Shown: one piece after another, positions 33,251-41,925 of the stretch
How the letters are laid out: each line of letters opens with the position of its first letter
Position numbering within the stretch: position 1 is the stretch's first letter
NCBI RefSeq assembly: GCF_000292525.1
Contig: NZ_AEYF01000023.1
Coordinates: 1-50,467, forward strand
Length of the DNA stretch: 50,467 bases
Reading direction: 5' to 3'
Origin: Rhizobium sp. CCGE 510
GTDB taxonomy: Bacteria; Pseudomonadota; Alphaproteobacteria; Rhizobiales; Rhizobiaceae
Program-made: the position numbers and the translations under genes
Notes under the pieces: model-generated
What the model was told of the DNA's origin: nothing
What the model saw: the letters and a program-made list of their open reading frames with translations, nothing else
Databases searched by the model: none

Positions 33251-33883
33251 ATGAAAAAATCGGCTGCGAATATCCTGCGTGAATATGGACCGTTTCCCGG
33301 CGCCGACCGCGTCAATGGTGTCACCTTCGACGGCGAGCATGTCTGGTTTGCCTCGGGCGACCGTCTGAACGCGCTCGATCCGGCAAGCGGCGAGGTGGTG
33401 CGCTCGATCGAGGTCGCATCGCATGCCGGAACGGCTTTCGACGGCGAGTTTCTCTATCAGATCGCCGAGGATGTCATTCACAAGATCGACCCGAAGACCG
33501 GCCGCGTCCTTTCCACCATTCCGGCGCCTGGCAATGGCGGCGATTCCGGGCTTGCCTGGGCCGAAGGCACGCTCTGGGTCGGCCAGCACCGCGGCCGCAA
33601 GATCCATCAGATCGACCCGGAGACCGGCAAGATCCTGCGCACCATCGAATCCAACCGCGTCGTGACAGGCGTCACCTGGGTCGACGGCCAGCTCTGGCAC
33701 GGCACCTGGGAGGGTGACGACAGCGACGTCAGGCGGATCGATCCCGAAACCGGAGAGGTGCTGGAACGGCTTGATATGCCCGAAGGCACCGGTGTCTCCG
33801 GCCTCGAATCCGGCGGTGGCGACTGCTTCTTCTGCGGCGGTGGCGGCAGCGGCAAGATCCGCGCGGTGCGCCGGCCGGTCTGA
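33251..33883 (+). CDS. Beta-propeller (PQQ/NHL-like) protein
   Basis: A 210-residue cytoplasmic protein with about five blade repeats of the form GxxFDGEHVWxxxG...IDPxTGxVLxxI (for example IHKIDPKTGRVLSTI, IHQIDPETGKILRTI, VRRIDPETGEVLERL). It resembles the glutaminyl-cyclotransferase-like and Vgb-like propellers but lacks a signal peptide. The C-terminal GGGDCFFCGGGGSGKIRAV carries two Cys and a Gly-rich run. ATG 33251 follows GGGAAAAAGAG. It sits 44 bases after the winged-helix regulator and may be in the same transcript. The role is unknown. Confidence 0.82.
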   Translation: MKKSAANILREYGPFPGADRVNGVTFDGEHVWFASGDRLNALDPASGEVVRSIEVASHAGTAFDGEFLYQIAEDVIHKIDPKTGRVLSTIPAPGNGGDSGLAWAEGTLWVGQHRGRKIHQIDPETGKILRTIESNRVVTGVTWVDGQLWHGTWEGDDSDVRRIDPETGEVLERLDMPEGTGVSGLESGGGDCFFCGGGGSGKIRAVRRPV

Positions 33884-34160
33884 GCGCCACGCGCCAGGGT
33901 GATGAGCGCGATGCGCCACCGTAGAGCGCCCATCGGAGTGAAGTCCGGTCCCCTAAGCCATGCGAACGACCGGCAGACCGGCAAAGGTGGGAAAGTCGTT
34001 GAAGCTGCACCAACGAGGCCAATGCTAAGTCGGAAGCGACATCAAGGATCGAGTTTGCCGTCTCGATCGAGTGGGCGATTGATTTCGTGCCGTCACGATC
34101 TACTTTCGCGGTTTCGGTCGGGGCTGCACGCAAAGCCGGTGTGATCGTGGGGAGAAGACT

Positions 34161-35075
34161 TTGAAGCATCTGCGCACAACGCTTGGGCCCAGGAGCAAAT
34201 CCGAACTGGGGATGATCCTCCCGCATGAGCACGTCTTCGTTGATCTCAGGACGCCCGACCAGCCCGGTTATGCCGAAGCAAAGACGGAAGACGTCGTTCG
34301 GCTGATGGCTCCCGAAATCGAGCGGATCAAGAAACTCGGGGTGACGGCACTGGTCGAATGTTCGACGGGCGGCGTCGGACGCCGTGCCGATATCGATCTT
34401 GCCGTATCGCTTGCGACGAATTTTCCGATCGTCGTTCCCACCGGTAATTACCGTGAACCCTGGATTCCCGAATGGGTCCGCCATGCTTCCGAGAAGGAGC
34501 TCGAGGCGTGGATGCTTCGCGAACTGACGGAGCAGATCGGCGAGACCGGGTTCCAGGCGGGCTGGATCAAGCTCAGTGCCGGCGATGACGGCATGACGGC
34601 GCTGGAGACGAAAATCCTGCGGGCAGCCGCGCGCGCGGCGGCGCAGACCGACGCCGTCATCGGCAGTCATACGATCAGGGGACGGGTGGTCATGGATCAG
34701 CTCGATGTCATCGAGGCGGAGGGCTACAGGGCCGACCGGTTCATCTCGATCCATACGCAGGAAGAAAAGGACTTCGGCTATAACGTCGCCGTCGCCGAGC
34801 GAGGCGCCTGGATCGAGTATGACCATGTCGGCCGGGCCGGGGACAAGGAGGTTGCCGAGCTGGTAATCAAGGCGCTGGAGGCGGGCTGCGGCGATCGACT
34901 GTTGTTGAGCCATGACCGTGGCTGGTTCGATCCGGCGCTGCCGATGGGCGGTACTCCCAAACCGTATACCCATCTTTCCACGGTCTTGCTGCCCGAGCTG
35001 AAACGGCGGGGCGTGGACGAACGGACGCTGATGCGCCTGACCCACGATAATCCATTCGAGGCTTTTGCCCGATAG
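34161..35075 (+). CDS. Phosphotriesterase-family metal hydrolase
   Basis: A 304-residue amidohydrolase-superfamily protein. Binuclear metal ligands are in place: HEHVFVD (about 22-28), the bridging Lys in WIKLSAGDD (about 135), His in GSHT (about 173) and SIHTQ (about 197), and Asp in LSHDRGWF (about 253). It is shorter than Pseudomonas phosphotriesterase and closer to lactonase-like and PHP-type members; the natural substrate may be a lactone or sugar phosphodiester. The TTG start at 34161 has GGGAGAAG upstream. The 277-base gap before it holds no recognised gene. Its 3' end is convergent with the GNAT remnant. Confidence 0.88.
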   Translation: MKHLRTTLGPRSKSELGMILPHEHVFVDLRTPDQPGYAEAKTEDVVRLMAPEIERIKKLGVTALVECSTGGVGRRADIDLAVSLATNFPIVVPTGNYREPWIPEWVRHASEKELEAWMLRELTEQIGETGFQAGWIKLSAGDDGMTALETKILRAAARAAAQTDAVIGSHTIRGRVVMDQLDVIEAEGYRADRFISIHTQEEKDFGYNVAVAERGAWIEYDHVGRAGDKEVAELVIKALEAGCGDRLLLSHDRGWFDPALPMGGTPKPYTHLSTVLLPELKRRGVDERTLMRLTHDNPFEAFAR

Positions 35076-35122
35076 GGGCAGGCGTCGGGCGAAAGAAGCC
35101 TGCCGGCGGTGAGCGGGGCGTC

Positions 35123-35792
35123 TTAAACGGTACCCGCAATTTGCTCAAAATCCACTCCACCCTCATCGAACAAAAGCGCCATGCCGATCGCATCGATGAA
35201 TCGGCCGTCAATGCAGGCGGCACGCCGGATTATGCCTTCGCGCACGAACCCCAGTTTTCATAAAGCGCTATCGCGCGGGTATTGTCTTCGTAAACATGGT
35301 TCGACCCTGATAAAACCAGTTTCTCGAGCCGCCCCCAGCGTCCTCTCGATGAGCCTTCGTCCGAGACCCTTGCCCCGATAGGCCGGAATAATCCCCATTC
35401 CAAGCTTTCCCCGATGAGCGTGCGACGGGAAGAAATGCCGCTAGAGCATGATGCCGAAAAGTGTGCGCGGTTTTCGGACGACATCATGCTCTAACTCTTT
35501 AATGTAGAACAGGATTCAGATTTTAGGCCGATTCGGCCTAAAATCATCCTGTTCTAATGTCGCACCAGCCGACGACTTGGTCCTCAGCGGTGGCAACGAA
35601 TTGCGGATTGCCTTTCGCAATCATGCCCATCACGAACTCGCGCATCTGCGGCAGCGGCGCTGCTTCCAGCATGGACAAGTATTTTTTCTCCCGCGCGACC
35701 ACGTCGAGTGCGTTGTGAAAGCTGTCGACGTGCGCGGCCGCGATCGGTTCGATCCTGATGCGTGACGTATCCGGTGATGCTGCTGAGTCCAC
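35123..35792 (-). pseudogene. GNAT acetyltransferase pseudogene, interrupted and frameshifted
   Basis: The N-terminal half is open from GTG 35792 (AGGAGA upstream) and reads as a GNAT: IRIEPIAAAHVDSFHNALDV, MREFVMGMIAKGNPQFVATA, then GWCDIR. It then runs into a palindromic repeat (35442-35555) and stops. Beyond the repeat the acetyl-CoA motif continues in one frame (GKLGMGIIPAYRGKGLGRRL, then IERTL). It shifts to a second frame (VYEDNTRAIALYENWG), then after a TGGGG run to a third (FVREGIIRRAACIDGRFIDA), ending TAA at 35123. So one insertion and about two frameshifts destroyed an intact acetyltransferase. Confidence 0.85.
35442..35555. repeat. Double-palindrome repeat inserted in a GNAT gene
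   Basis: Two palindromes lie side by side. The first has arms TAGAGCATGATG (35442-35453) and CATCATGCTCTA (35482-35493), with inner CCGAAAA/TTTTCGG. The second has outer AGAACAGGAT/ATCCTGTTCT and a perfect inner TTTTAGGCCG (35521-35530) / CGGCCTAAAA (35534-35543). The AGAGCATGATG...CATCATGCTCT type is a familiar Rhizobium intergenic repeat. Here it sits between two halves of a gene. Confidence 0.85.
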
Positions 35793-35876
35793 ATGCTTCT
35801 CCTTCGAGATCGCGAATGCCGACAGGAGACATGTCGCAAATATCAGGGGAGGGCATAATTCACCGTCCGTCAACCT

Positions 35877-37619
35877 TTGCGTGTCAATTTCTCGGCAGCG
35901 GGCGCCATCAAAAGGTTGCAGGTATTGAAGGTCAGGCTAACATCCCACATTACGTTCGTCTTGGTGACGCTCACCTGCGCGGCGGCTTTTCTGCTGTGCG
36001 GATTTGCGTGGCTCGCCGCCGTGAAGGTCGATGACATCTCGCTGCGCCGGCAAGCCGACTTCGTCGCCCAAGGATTGGCAGAGCAGATCGCAGCACTCCC
36101 CCGGGAGCAGGAAAGCGTTGCCAAATGGGACGATGCCTTCGTTTATGCCAAACAGCGGAACCATGAATGGCTGCTCGATAATGTTGGCCTGTGGACGAGC
36201 CGGTATTTTGGGCATGACAGGACCTATATCTTCGATGATACCAATCGCTTGATGTTCGCGTTCCGCGACGGAGCGGATGCCATGCCGCCGCGGCTCGCTA
36301 GCGACGACAGCCGGGAAATGACCGCTCTCGCTGGAGAGGTGCGCGCGCTTCTCGTCGACCAGACCGCAAAGCCCAGCGCCAACCCGCTTGGTCAACTGGC
36401 GACGGTTCGCACGATCATGATCGGTAATCGGCCTGCAATCGCCAGCGCGCGTCCCATTCTGCCGAGTTCAGCCAGGATGCAGGTCGAAGCGGGCCAGGAG
36501 TTCATTGCCGTCTCGGTCAAGTTCATCGACGGAAAAGCCGCCGAAAGCATCGCCCATTATGCGCGTCTCGAAGGGTTGCATTTCGCGTCGAAAAGTGAGG
36601 ACGGGCGGGCTGAGGTGCCGGTCTCGTCCCATGACGGCGGCACGATCGGTTACCTTGTATGGTCGCCTATCCTGCCCGGATTCATGCTGCTTCAACAGAT
36701 CGCACCGGCCGGGCTCGGCTGCCTGGCGCTGCTGATCGCTGTCGTGTTCTGGCTCGGACGCGGTCTCCATCGAACGTCGCTAACCCTGCTGGACAGCCAA
36801 GCTGAGATCACCCATCACCGTAGCCATCTGGAGGAAATGGTGGCCGATCGAACGGCCGAGATCGAACGGCAGCGGGAGGAACTGGACCGGCTGCTGGTGC
36901 ACGAACGCCAGGTCAATGCGCTCCAGCGCCAGTTCGTCGCCATGGCGTCGCACGAGTTTCGCACGCCGCTCGCAATCATCGATGCCGCCGCTCAGCGGCT
37001 CTGCCGCTCGACCACCAATGTCAGCGGCGATTACGTTCACGAAAAGGCGGGCGTGATCCGCAGCGCGGTGGTGCGCATGGTCGATCTGATGGAGAGCATC
37101 CTCGCCAGTGGCCGGCTCGAAACCGGGCAGATCACGCTGAAGCGGAGCGACGGCGATCTGAAAGCGCTGCTCGTCGCCTGCTGCGACAGACAGCGCCACC
37201 TCAGCCGCTCGCATGTGTTCCACCTCGATGTCGAATCGATGCCCGATCTGTTGACGTTCGACCGCAGCGCGATGGAACAGGTTTTCACCAATTTGATTTC
37301 GAACGCCGTCAAATATTCGCCCAACGCGCCGAACATTTATGTTCGTGCTGGGGTTGAGGAAAAGATGGTAGAGATCGCTATTGCCGATAGCGGCATCGGC
37401 ATGGATGCGGATGATCTGCCGAAGCTGTTCCAACCCTATTATCGCGCCCGCAGTGCGACGGGCATTGCCGGAACCGGCATCGGCCTCAACGTCGTCAAGC
37501 AGGTCGTCGAATTGCATGGCGGTACCGTCGAGGTGACGAGCGAACTCGGCAAGGGCACAACATTTACCATTCTTCTGCCAATAGAGTTTCTATTGCCGGA
37601 TCAACACGTCGCCGCTTAG
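35877..37619 (+). CDS. CHASE4-type sensor histidine kinase
   Basis: A 580-residue inner-membrane kinase. It has a transmembrane helix (about 25-49), a periplasmic CHASE4-like domain (about 50-265, with the AKWDDAFVY motif), a second helix (about 270-293), a coiled-coil (about 300-345), and a dimerisation domain with phospho-acceptor His359 (ASHEFRTPLA). The catalytic ATPase contains N (NLISNAVKYS), G1 (DSGIGMD) and G2 (GTGIGLNVVKQVV) boxes. The start is uncertain: TTG 35877 gives the longest product and TTG 35926 (RBS AAAAGG) is possible; no ATG fits. It is ten bases upstream of a receiver gene and so part of a two-component pair. The signal is unknown. Confidence 0.9.
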   Translation: MRVNFSAAGAIKRLQVLKVRLTSHITFVLVTLTCAAAFLLCGFAWLAAVKVDDISLRRQADFVAQGLAEQIAALPREQESVAKWDDAFVYAKQRNHEWLLDNVGLWTSRYFGHDRTYIFDDTNRLMFAFRDGADAMPPRLASDDSREMTALAGEVRALLVDQTAKPSANPLGQLATVRTIMIGNRPAIASARPILPSSARMQVEAGQEFIAVSVKFIDGKAAESIAHYARLEGLHFASKSEDGRAEVPVSSHDGGTIGYLVWSPILPGFMLLQQIAPAGLGCLALLIAVVFWLGRGLHRTSLTLLDSQAEITHHRSHLEEMVADRTAEIERQREELDRLLVHERQVNALQRQFVAMASHEFRTPLAIIDAAAQRLCRSTTNVSGDYVHEKAGVIRSAVVRMVDLMESILASGRLETGQITLKRSDGDLKALLVACCDRQRHLSRSHVFHLDVESMPDLLTFDRSAMEQVFTNLISNAVKYSPNAPNIYVRAGVEEKMVEIAIADSGIGMDADDLPKLFQPYYRARSATGIAGTGIGLNVVKQVVELHGGTVEVTSELGKGTTFTILLPIEFLLPDQHVAA

Positions 37620-37629
37620 GGAAAAGCTT

Positions 37630-38031
37630 ATGGTTACAGTCCTGTGCATAGAAGATGAAGTCGAGATCCGGAACCTCCTGGTCGAAGAGTTGAGCGAAGC
37701 CGGCTATAAGACGCTCGAGGCCTCGAACGGCGCCGAAGGGCTGGAAATGATCCTGTCGAAATGGCCCGACATCGTCATCAGCGATATTTCGATGCCGGTC
37801 ATGGACGGGCACCAGCTTCTGGCGGAAATTCAGATCAATCACCCCGAGCTCTCCAACATTCCCTTCATCCTGCTGACGGCGTTGACCGATCGAGATAATA
37901 CGCTCGCCGGCCTGCGCGGCGGGGCGGCGGACTATCTGACGAAGCCGCTCGACTTCGATCTGCTGCTCGCCAAGCTCGAAGGTTGCGTGACGCGGCTGGA
38001 GAACGACAAGGCGGTCAATCGGTCGTTTTGA
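37630..38031 (+). CDS. Single-domain response regulator
   Basis: A 133-residue receiver with no output domain. The acidic pocket (IEDE near residue 8), phospho-acceptor Asp52 (SDISMPVMDG), switch Thr83 (LLTALTD) and Lys105 (YLTKPLDFD) are all present. Such stand-alone receivers act in phosphorelays or bind partner proteins. It probably takes phosphate from the CHASE4 kinase just upstream. GGGAAAAGC precedes ATG 37630. An inverted-repeat element follows, which may end the transcript. Confidence 0.92.
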   Translation: MVTVLCIEDEVEIRNLLVEELSEAGYKTLEASNGAEGLEMILSKWPDIVISDISMPVMDGHQLLAEIQINHPELSNIPFILLTALTDRDNTLAGLRGGAADYLTKPLDFDLLLAKLEGCVTRLENDKAVNRSF

Positions 38032-38097
38032 GGAGTGGCGGGGCGATGATGAAGGGTGTGCCGCACGCCCTGGCCCGGCATCGACTGGCGCCTAACC

Positions 38098-38250
38098 CTC
38101 TCCTCCGTCATTCCTGTGCTTGTCACAGGAATCCAGCCACGGCGCGTCTGCGCCGTGAATGACTCAACGCGACTTGAAGAAGAGTCTCTTGCGCCCAAGG
38201 ACTTGGGCGCACTGGATTCCTGTGACAAGCACAGGAATGACGGAGGAGAG
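38098..38250. repeat. Intergenic element with 39-bp perfect inverted repeats
   Basis: Arms at 38098-38136 and 38212-38250 are exact reverse complements over 39 bases. The 75-base core contains a further perfect hairpin, GCGCCCAAG/CTTGGGCGC at 38191-38210. It occupies the 272-base gap between the convergent receiver and MocR genes and may also act as a two-way terminator. No gene is visible in the gap. Confidence 0.85.
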
Positions 38251-38303
38251 GTTGGTGAAAGGTGAGCGCGGATGCCGCAAGCCGTTGCCCGCAGTGTGTC
38301 GGC

Positions 38304-39737
38304 TCAATCCCGGCCTGACGTTTCTTGCCTCTTCAACACATCCCCCAGCATCTCGAACACTCTCGTATCCAGCGTCTGCGATACGTTGAACCGCATGAAA
38401 TTCGTTGCCGATTGCGACAGGCTGAATGCGTTGCCGGGGGCCAAAACGATCCTCTTTTCCAGGGCGGCGCGCGCCACATCAGCCGCATCGACGCCATCGG
38501 GCAGTCGGCACCAGAGGAACATTCCGGCCTGCGGCTCCAGCCAGGGCGTTATCCCCAGGCCCTTCAGTCGGATTGAGACCTCGCTCATTGTTCGGGAGAG
38601 CCGCTGTCTTAGCGTCTCCAAATGTTTGCGATAGCTGCCGTCGCTCAAGACGTTCAGCACCAGCTCCGCCGTCAACCGGCCGCCGCCGAAGGAGGTGGCG
38701 ATCTTGAGGTCGGTCAGGCCGTCGATCCATTCCGGTTTCGCAGCGACGAAGCCGCAACGGGCCGAGGCCGACAGGGTTTTCGAAAAGCTGCCGATGTGGA
38801 TGACCCGCTCGAGCCCGTCGAAGGCGGCAAGGCGGGGCGCCGGCGTATGCTCGAAATCGGCGAAGATATCGTCCTCGATGATGGTGAGGTCGAACTGATC
38901 GGCGAGTTTCAGAAGCCGGTGAGCCGTCACCGGCGAAAGCGTTGCGCCTGTCGGATTATGGATGCCGGAATTGGTGATGTAGAGCCGCGGCCGCTCCTCG
39001 GCGACGACTTGGGCAAACCGCTCGATATCGGGACCGGACGGCGTGTAGGGCACGCCGACGATTTTTGCCCGATGGGCGCGCAGCAGTGCGTGGAAATTGA
39101 AATAGCAGGGGTCGTCGACCAGCACCGTGTCGCCGGGTTCGAGCAGGAAACGGCAGAGCAGATCGATTGCCTGGGTGCCGGAATCGGCCAGCATGATCTG
39201 GTCGGGGGAGGCTTCGATCCCCCGGTCGCCCATACGGCGGCAGATCAGCTGCCGCAGTTGCGGCAAACCGAGCGGCGAACCGTATTCGGCTAGCGCCGGC
39301 CCATCGGCGCGGGCAAGGGTTCTGAGCCCGCGGCGCACGCCTTCCCCGGGCAGCCAGGAGGGCGGCAGCCAGCCGCAGCCAGGCTTCAGGGCGGTTTCAT
39401 CCGCCTCCAGCGATTGCCGCGATATCCAGAACGGATCGACGGCGCGGTCGAGCTTCGGCCCGACTTCGGCAAGCGCAAAGGGGGCTGCCTGGTTGGCAAC
39501 GTAAAACCCCGAGCCCGGCCGTGCCAGGATCGCGCCTTCGGCGACCAGACGCTCATAAGCGTCGACGACCGTCGAGGTCGACAGCTTCAATGTCGCTGCC
39601 AGCCCCCGGACCGAGGGCAGCCTTGCGCCCGGCGTCAGGTTGCGTGCGGCGATGCGCTGCCGGATCGTCGCGACGACCATCTCGACGCGTGTGCGTCCCG
39701 CGATCTCTTCATCCATCCGTACTGCTTTCTGCATCAT
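38304..39737 (-). CDS. MocR-type regulator (GntR HTH + aminotransferase fold)
   Basis: A 477-residue MocR/PdxR protein. The N-terminal GntR winged helix covers about 12-80 (RQRIAARNLTPGARLPSVRG, LAATLKLSTSTVVDAYERLV). The rest is a fold-type I aminotransferase with the PLP-Schiff-base Lys in GSFSKTLSASARCG and the phosphate-binding SGTQAIDL. MocR proteins sense PLP-amino-acid adducts and often control a divergent gene; here that is the EamA transporter at 39908. I take the tandem ATGs at 39737/39734. ATG 39716 is an alternative, since a dyad abuts 39737. The longer frame to 39830 is unlikely. Confidence 0.88.
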   Translation of the reverse strand: MMQKAVRMDEEIAGRTRVEMVVATIRQRIAARNLTPGARLPSVRGLAATLKLSTSTVVDAYERLVAEGAILARPGSGFYVANQAAPFALAEVGPKLDRAVDPFWISRQSLEADETALKPGCGWLPPSWLPGEGVRRGLRTLARADGPALAEYGSPLGLPQLRQLICRRMGDRGIEASPDQIMLADSGTQAIDLLCRFLLEPGDTVLVDDPCYFNFHALLRAHRAKIVGVPYTPSGPDIERFAQVVAEERPRLYITNSGIHNPTGATLSPVTAHRLLKLADQFDLTIIEDDIFADFEHTPAPRLAAFDGLERVIHIGSFSKTLSASARCGFVAAKPEWIDGLTDLKIATSFGGGRLTAELVLNVLSDGSYRKHLETLRQRLSRTMSEVSIRLKGLGITPWLEPQAGMFLWCRLPDGVDAADVARAALEKRIVLAPGNAFSLSQSATNFMRFNVSQTLDTRVFEMLGDVLKRQETSGRD

Positions 39738-39738
39738 A

Positions 39739-39772
39739 ACAGTTTGTCTAAATCGTATCAGACTGTCACTGT
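39739..39772. promoter_or_regulatory. Imperfect dyad at the MocR start
   Basis: ACAGT-TT-GTCT (39739 on) is mirrored by AGAC-TGTC-ACTGT (to 39772). Spacing is slightly unequal between half sites. It begins two bases from the MocR start codon and lies in the divergent MocR/EamA gap, so it is a plausible operator. Confidence 0.4.
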
Positions 39773-39907
39773 CCCGACCATCCGTCTTGGCTGATAAAGG
39801 CTGCAGGGCGTCGCTATGAAGTTGATTCAAGTCACGCGCCCTAGGTCGTTGTTTTTATGCATGTCGCCTGAAACGGGACATGCATCGGGAAGGAAGAGTG
39901 GAGCGCG

Positions 39908-40771
39908 ATGGACCGCATGGCATCGGGGTGGATCAATGGCTTTATCGGCGTGGTGATCTTCAGCGGATCGCTGCCGGCGACGCGCGTGGCGGTGATGCAG
40001 TTCGACCCGGTCTTCCTCACCGTGGCGCGCGCGGCGATTGCCGGCATTCTTGCCCTTGGCCTGCTGATTGCTTTCAGAGAGAAGCTGCCCGGCCGGCGCG
40101 ACATCCTCTCGCTTGCCGTCGTCGCGCTCGGCGTCGTGGTCGGTTTCCCCCTGCTGACGGCGCTGGCCCTGCAGCACGTCACGTCGGCGCATTCGATCGT
40201 CTTCATTGGCCTGCTGCCGCTGTCGACGGCGATCTTCGGCGTGATCCGCGGCGGCGAACGCCCGAAGCCGGCATTCTGGCTGTTCTCGGTTCTCGGCAGC
40301 GCGCTGGTGGCGGGTTTCGCATTGATGCAGGGTCTGACCGCGTCGCCGGTCGGTGACTTGCTGATGCTGGCGGCGATCGTCGTCTGCGGACTCGGTTATG
40401 CCGAAGGCGGCAGGCTTTCGCGCACGCTCGGCGGATGGCAGGTGATTTCCTGGGCGCTGGTGCTGTCGTTGCCGGTTATGGTCGCGGTTGCGCTTTTCCA
40501 TCGGCCGGCGAGCTTTGCTGGCATCGAAACGCCGGCACTCGTCGGTCTTGCCTATGTCTCGCTGTTTTCGATGCTGATCGGCTTCATCTTCTGGTACCGC
40601 GGCCTGTCGCAAGGCGGCATCGCCGCCGTCGGTCAGCTGCAACTGCTCCAGCCGTTTTTCGGCCTGGCGCTCGCCGCCACCCTGCTGCACGAGCCGGTCA
40701 CCTGGGCCATGCTTGCCGTGACGGTCGCTGTTATCCTGTGTGTGGCGGGTGCACGCAGGTTTGCGCGGTAG
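39908..40771 (+). CDS. EamA/DMT-family transporter
   Basis: A 287-residue inner-membrane protein with ten predicted helices in two EamA repeats (first about 10-135, second about 145-285; for example SAHSIVFIGLLPLSTAIFG, and GLAYVSLFSMLIGFIFWYRG in the second). DMT exporters of this type release amino acids or metabolites such as threonine, homoserine or purines. ATG 39908 follows GTGGAG. It is divergent from a MocR regulator, which suggests the substrate is linked to an amino acid or pyridoxal compound sensed by MocR. Confidence 0.9.
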   Translation: MDRMASGWINGFIGVVIFSGSLPATRVAVMQFDPVFLTVARAAIAGILALGLLIAFREKLPGRRDILSLAVVALGVVVGFPLLTALALQHVTSAHSIVFIGLLPLSTAIFGVIRGGERPKPAFWLFSVLGSALVAGFALMQGLTASPVGDLLMLAAIVVCGLGYAEGGRLSRTLGGWQVISWALVLSLPVMVAVALFHRPASFAGIETPALVGLAYVSLFSMLIGFIFWYRGLSQGGIAAVGQLQLLQPFFGLALAATLLHEPVTWAMLAVTVAVILCVAGARRFAR

Positions 40772-40780
40772 GAGAGGATT

Positions 40781-40845
40781 CTAAACGCTCAGCGGCAGCG
40801 GAATTGCCGCACCGGTCGGCATGTCGACGGTCACAAAGCCGCCGC
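40781..40845 (-). pseudogene. Possible C-terminal remnant of a thioesterase gene
   Basis: On the minus strand a short frame ends at TAG (40781-40783) and reads SGGFVTVDMPTGAAIPLPLS then V, similar to the tail of hotdog-fold acyl-CoA thioesterases. In the same frame a stop lies just upstream, so only about 21 codons remain. The 220-base gap has no other gene. A weak call. Confidence 0.25.
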
Positions 40846-40991
40846 TCAATCGTCAGCAAATGGCCCCGTTACTGCCGCACCGTGCCCTCTTAGAGGTTCC
40901 ATCGTCGCGACCTCGCCAGCCCTTGAGCGGCTGAGCGATCGACTGGGGCGGCTTGCTGCCAATCAAATCATGCACGTGAAAAGGAACGAAT

Positions 40992-41459
40992 ATGATCACT
41001 CGTTACACATCCCTGGCAATGATGACTGCTGCTGTCTTCAGCCTGCTTGCTTTCAGCCCGGCATCCGCTGTGGAAATGGCCCAGGCTCAACAGCAGCCGT
41101 CGGCACAAGCGCAGCCGCCGGCACAGGGCCAGGCGCCGATGCAGGCGCAGACCGGAGGCAACGGCGCGCCTACCGCCGTCAGCGATCAGAAACTCGAGGC
41201 CTTTGCCGTTGCCTATCTGCAGGTCGACAAGGTCCGGCAGCAATATTCGGAAAAGATCGGCGCGACGAAGGACGAGGCTGGCAAGCAGAAGCTGCAGGAA
41301 GAAGCCAAGAAGCAGATGGTCGACACCGTCGAGGCCTCCAACGGCATCTCTGTCGAGGAATATTCCTCGATCCTGACGGCCGCGCAGAGCGACCCGGCCC
41401 TGGCCAAGAAGGTGCTGGAAAAGATCGGCACGCCGCCGCCGGGGCAGCAGCAGCAATAG
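40992..41459 (+). CDS. DUF4168 exported protein
   Basis: A 155-residue exported protein. The signal peptide covers about 1-26 (ending FSPASAVE). A Gln/Pro/Ala-rich linker (about 28-62) follows. The DUF4168-like helical domain (about 62-145) begins SDQKLEAFAVAYLQVDKVRQ and ends with SDPALAKKVLEKIG. The family is periplasmic and of unknown function, with two amphipathic helices that could bind a partner or membrane. AAAAGGAACG precedes ATG 40992. It is monocistronic. Confidence 0.85.
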   Translation: MITRYTSLAMMTAAVFSLLAFSPASAVEMAQAQQQPSAQAQPPAQGQAPMQAQTGGNGAPTAVSDQKLEAFAVAYLQVDKVRQQYSEKIGATKDEAGKQKLQEEAKKQMVDTVEASNGISVEEYSSILTAAQSDPALAKKVLEKIGTPPPGQQQQ

Positions 41460-41538
41460 GCTAAACCGAAACGGGGCGGGCGGGCTAAAAGTCGACGCGG
41501 CGCGGCGCTTCTTGCGCCCGCTCCAATTTTGATGCCGC

Positions 41539-41925
41539 CTACTTGGCGGGCACGACCAGCGGCTCGCCCTTGCGCACGATATAGGTCGCCAGCTCCGAAG
41601 CCTTGCCGTTGCCGACGTTCTTTGCCGAGTGCACCACGCCCGATGGAATGAACAGGGATTGGCCGGCCTTGAGCGTCACCGGCCCGCTGCCTTCGAGCTG
41701 ATATTCCAGCGTGCCGTCGAGCACGAAAGCGATCTCTTCGCCGGGATGTGAGTGTTTTGGCGCGAGAACGCCGGGAGCGAAGTCGACGCGCACCTGAACG
41801 GCCTCATGGCCGGGCACGTCGATATCGCTGCTGACGAGATCGGTGCGTTGCAGCGGCTGTTCCGCATGCGCTGCCGTGGCGGCGCCGAGAGCGAGGGCGA
41901 GGGCCATAGCCTGGATTATTTTCAT
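41539..41925 (-). CDS. Periplasmic cupin-domain protein
   Basis: A 128-residue exported small cupin. The signal peptide (MKIIQAMALALALGAATAAH, then AE) starts at ATG 41925 with GGATG upstream; the frame is open 15 codons further left without a signal start. The cupin metal site is visible: HSHPGEEIAFVLDG (motif 1, two His and Glu) and a later His in SGVVHSAKN (motif 2). It probably binds Mn, Fe or Zn in the periplasm. The ligand is unknown. Convergent with the DUF4168 gene. Confidence 0.88.
   Translation of the reverse strand: MKIIQAMALALALGAATAAHAEQPLQRTDLVSSDIDVPGHEAVQVRVDFAPGVLAPKHSHPGEEIAFVLDGTLEYQLEGSGPVTLKAGQSLFIPSGVVHSAKNVGNGKASELATYIVRKGEPLVVPAK

Noticed and set aside
33729..35045. 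Long minus-strand open frame under the phosphotriesterase gene
   Set aside because: High-GC antisense frame. The plus strand has all metal ligands of the phosphotriesterase family.
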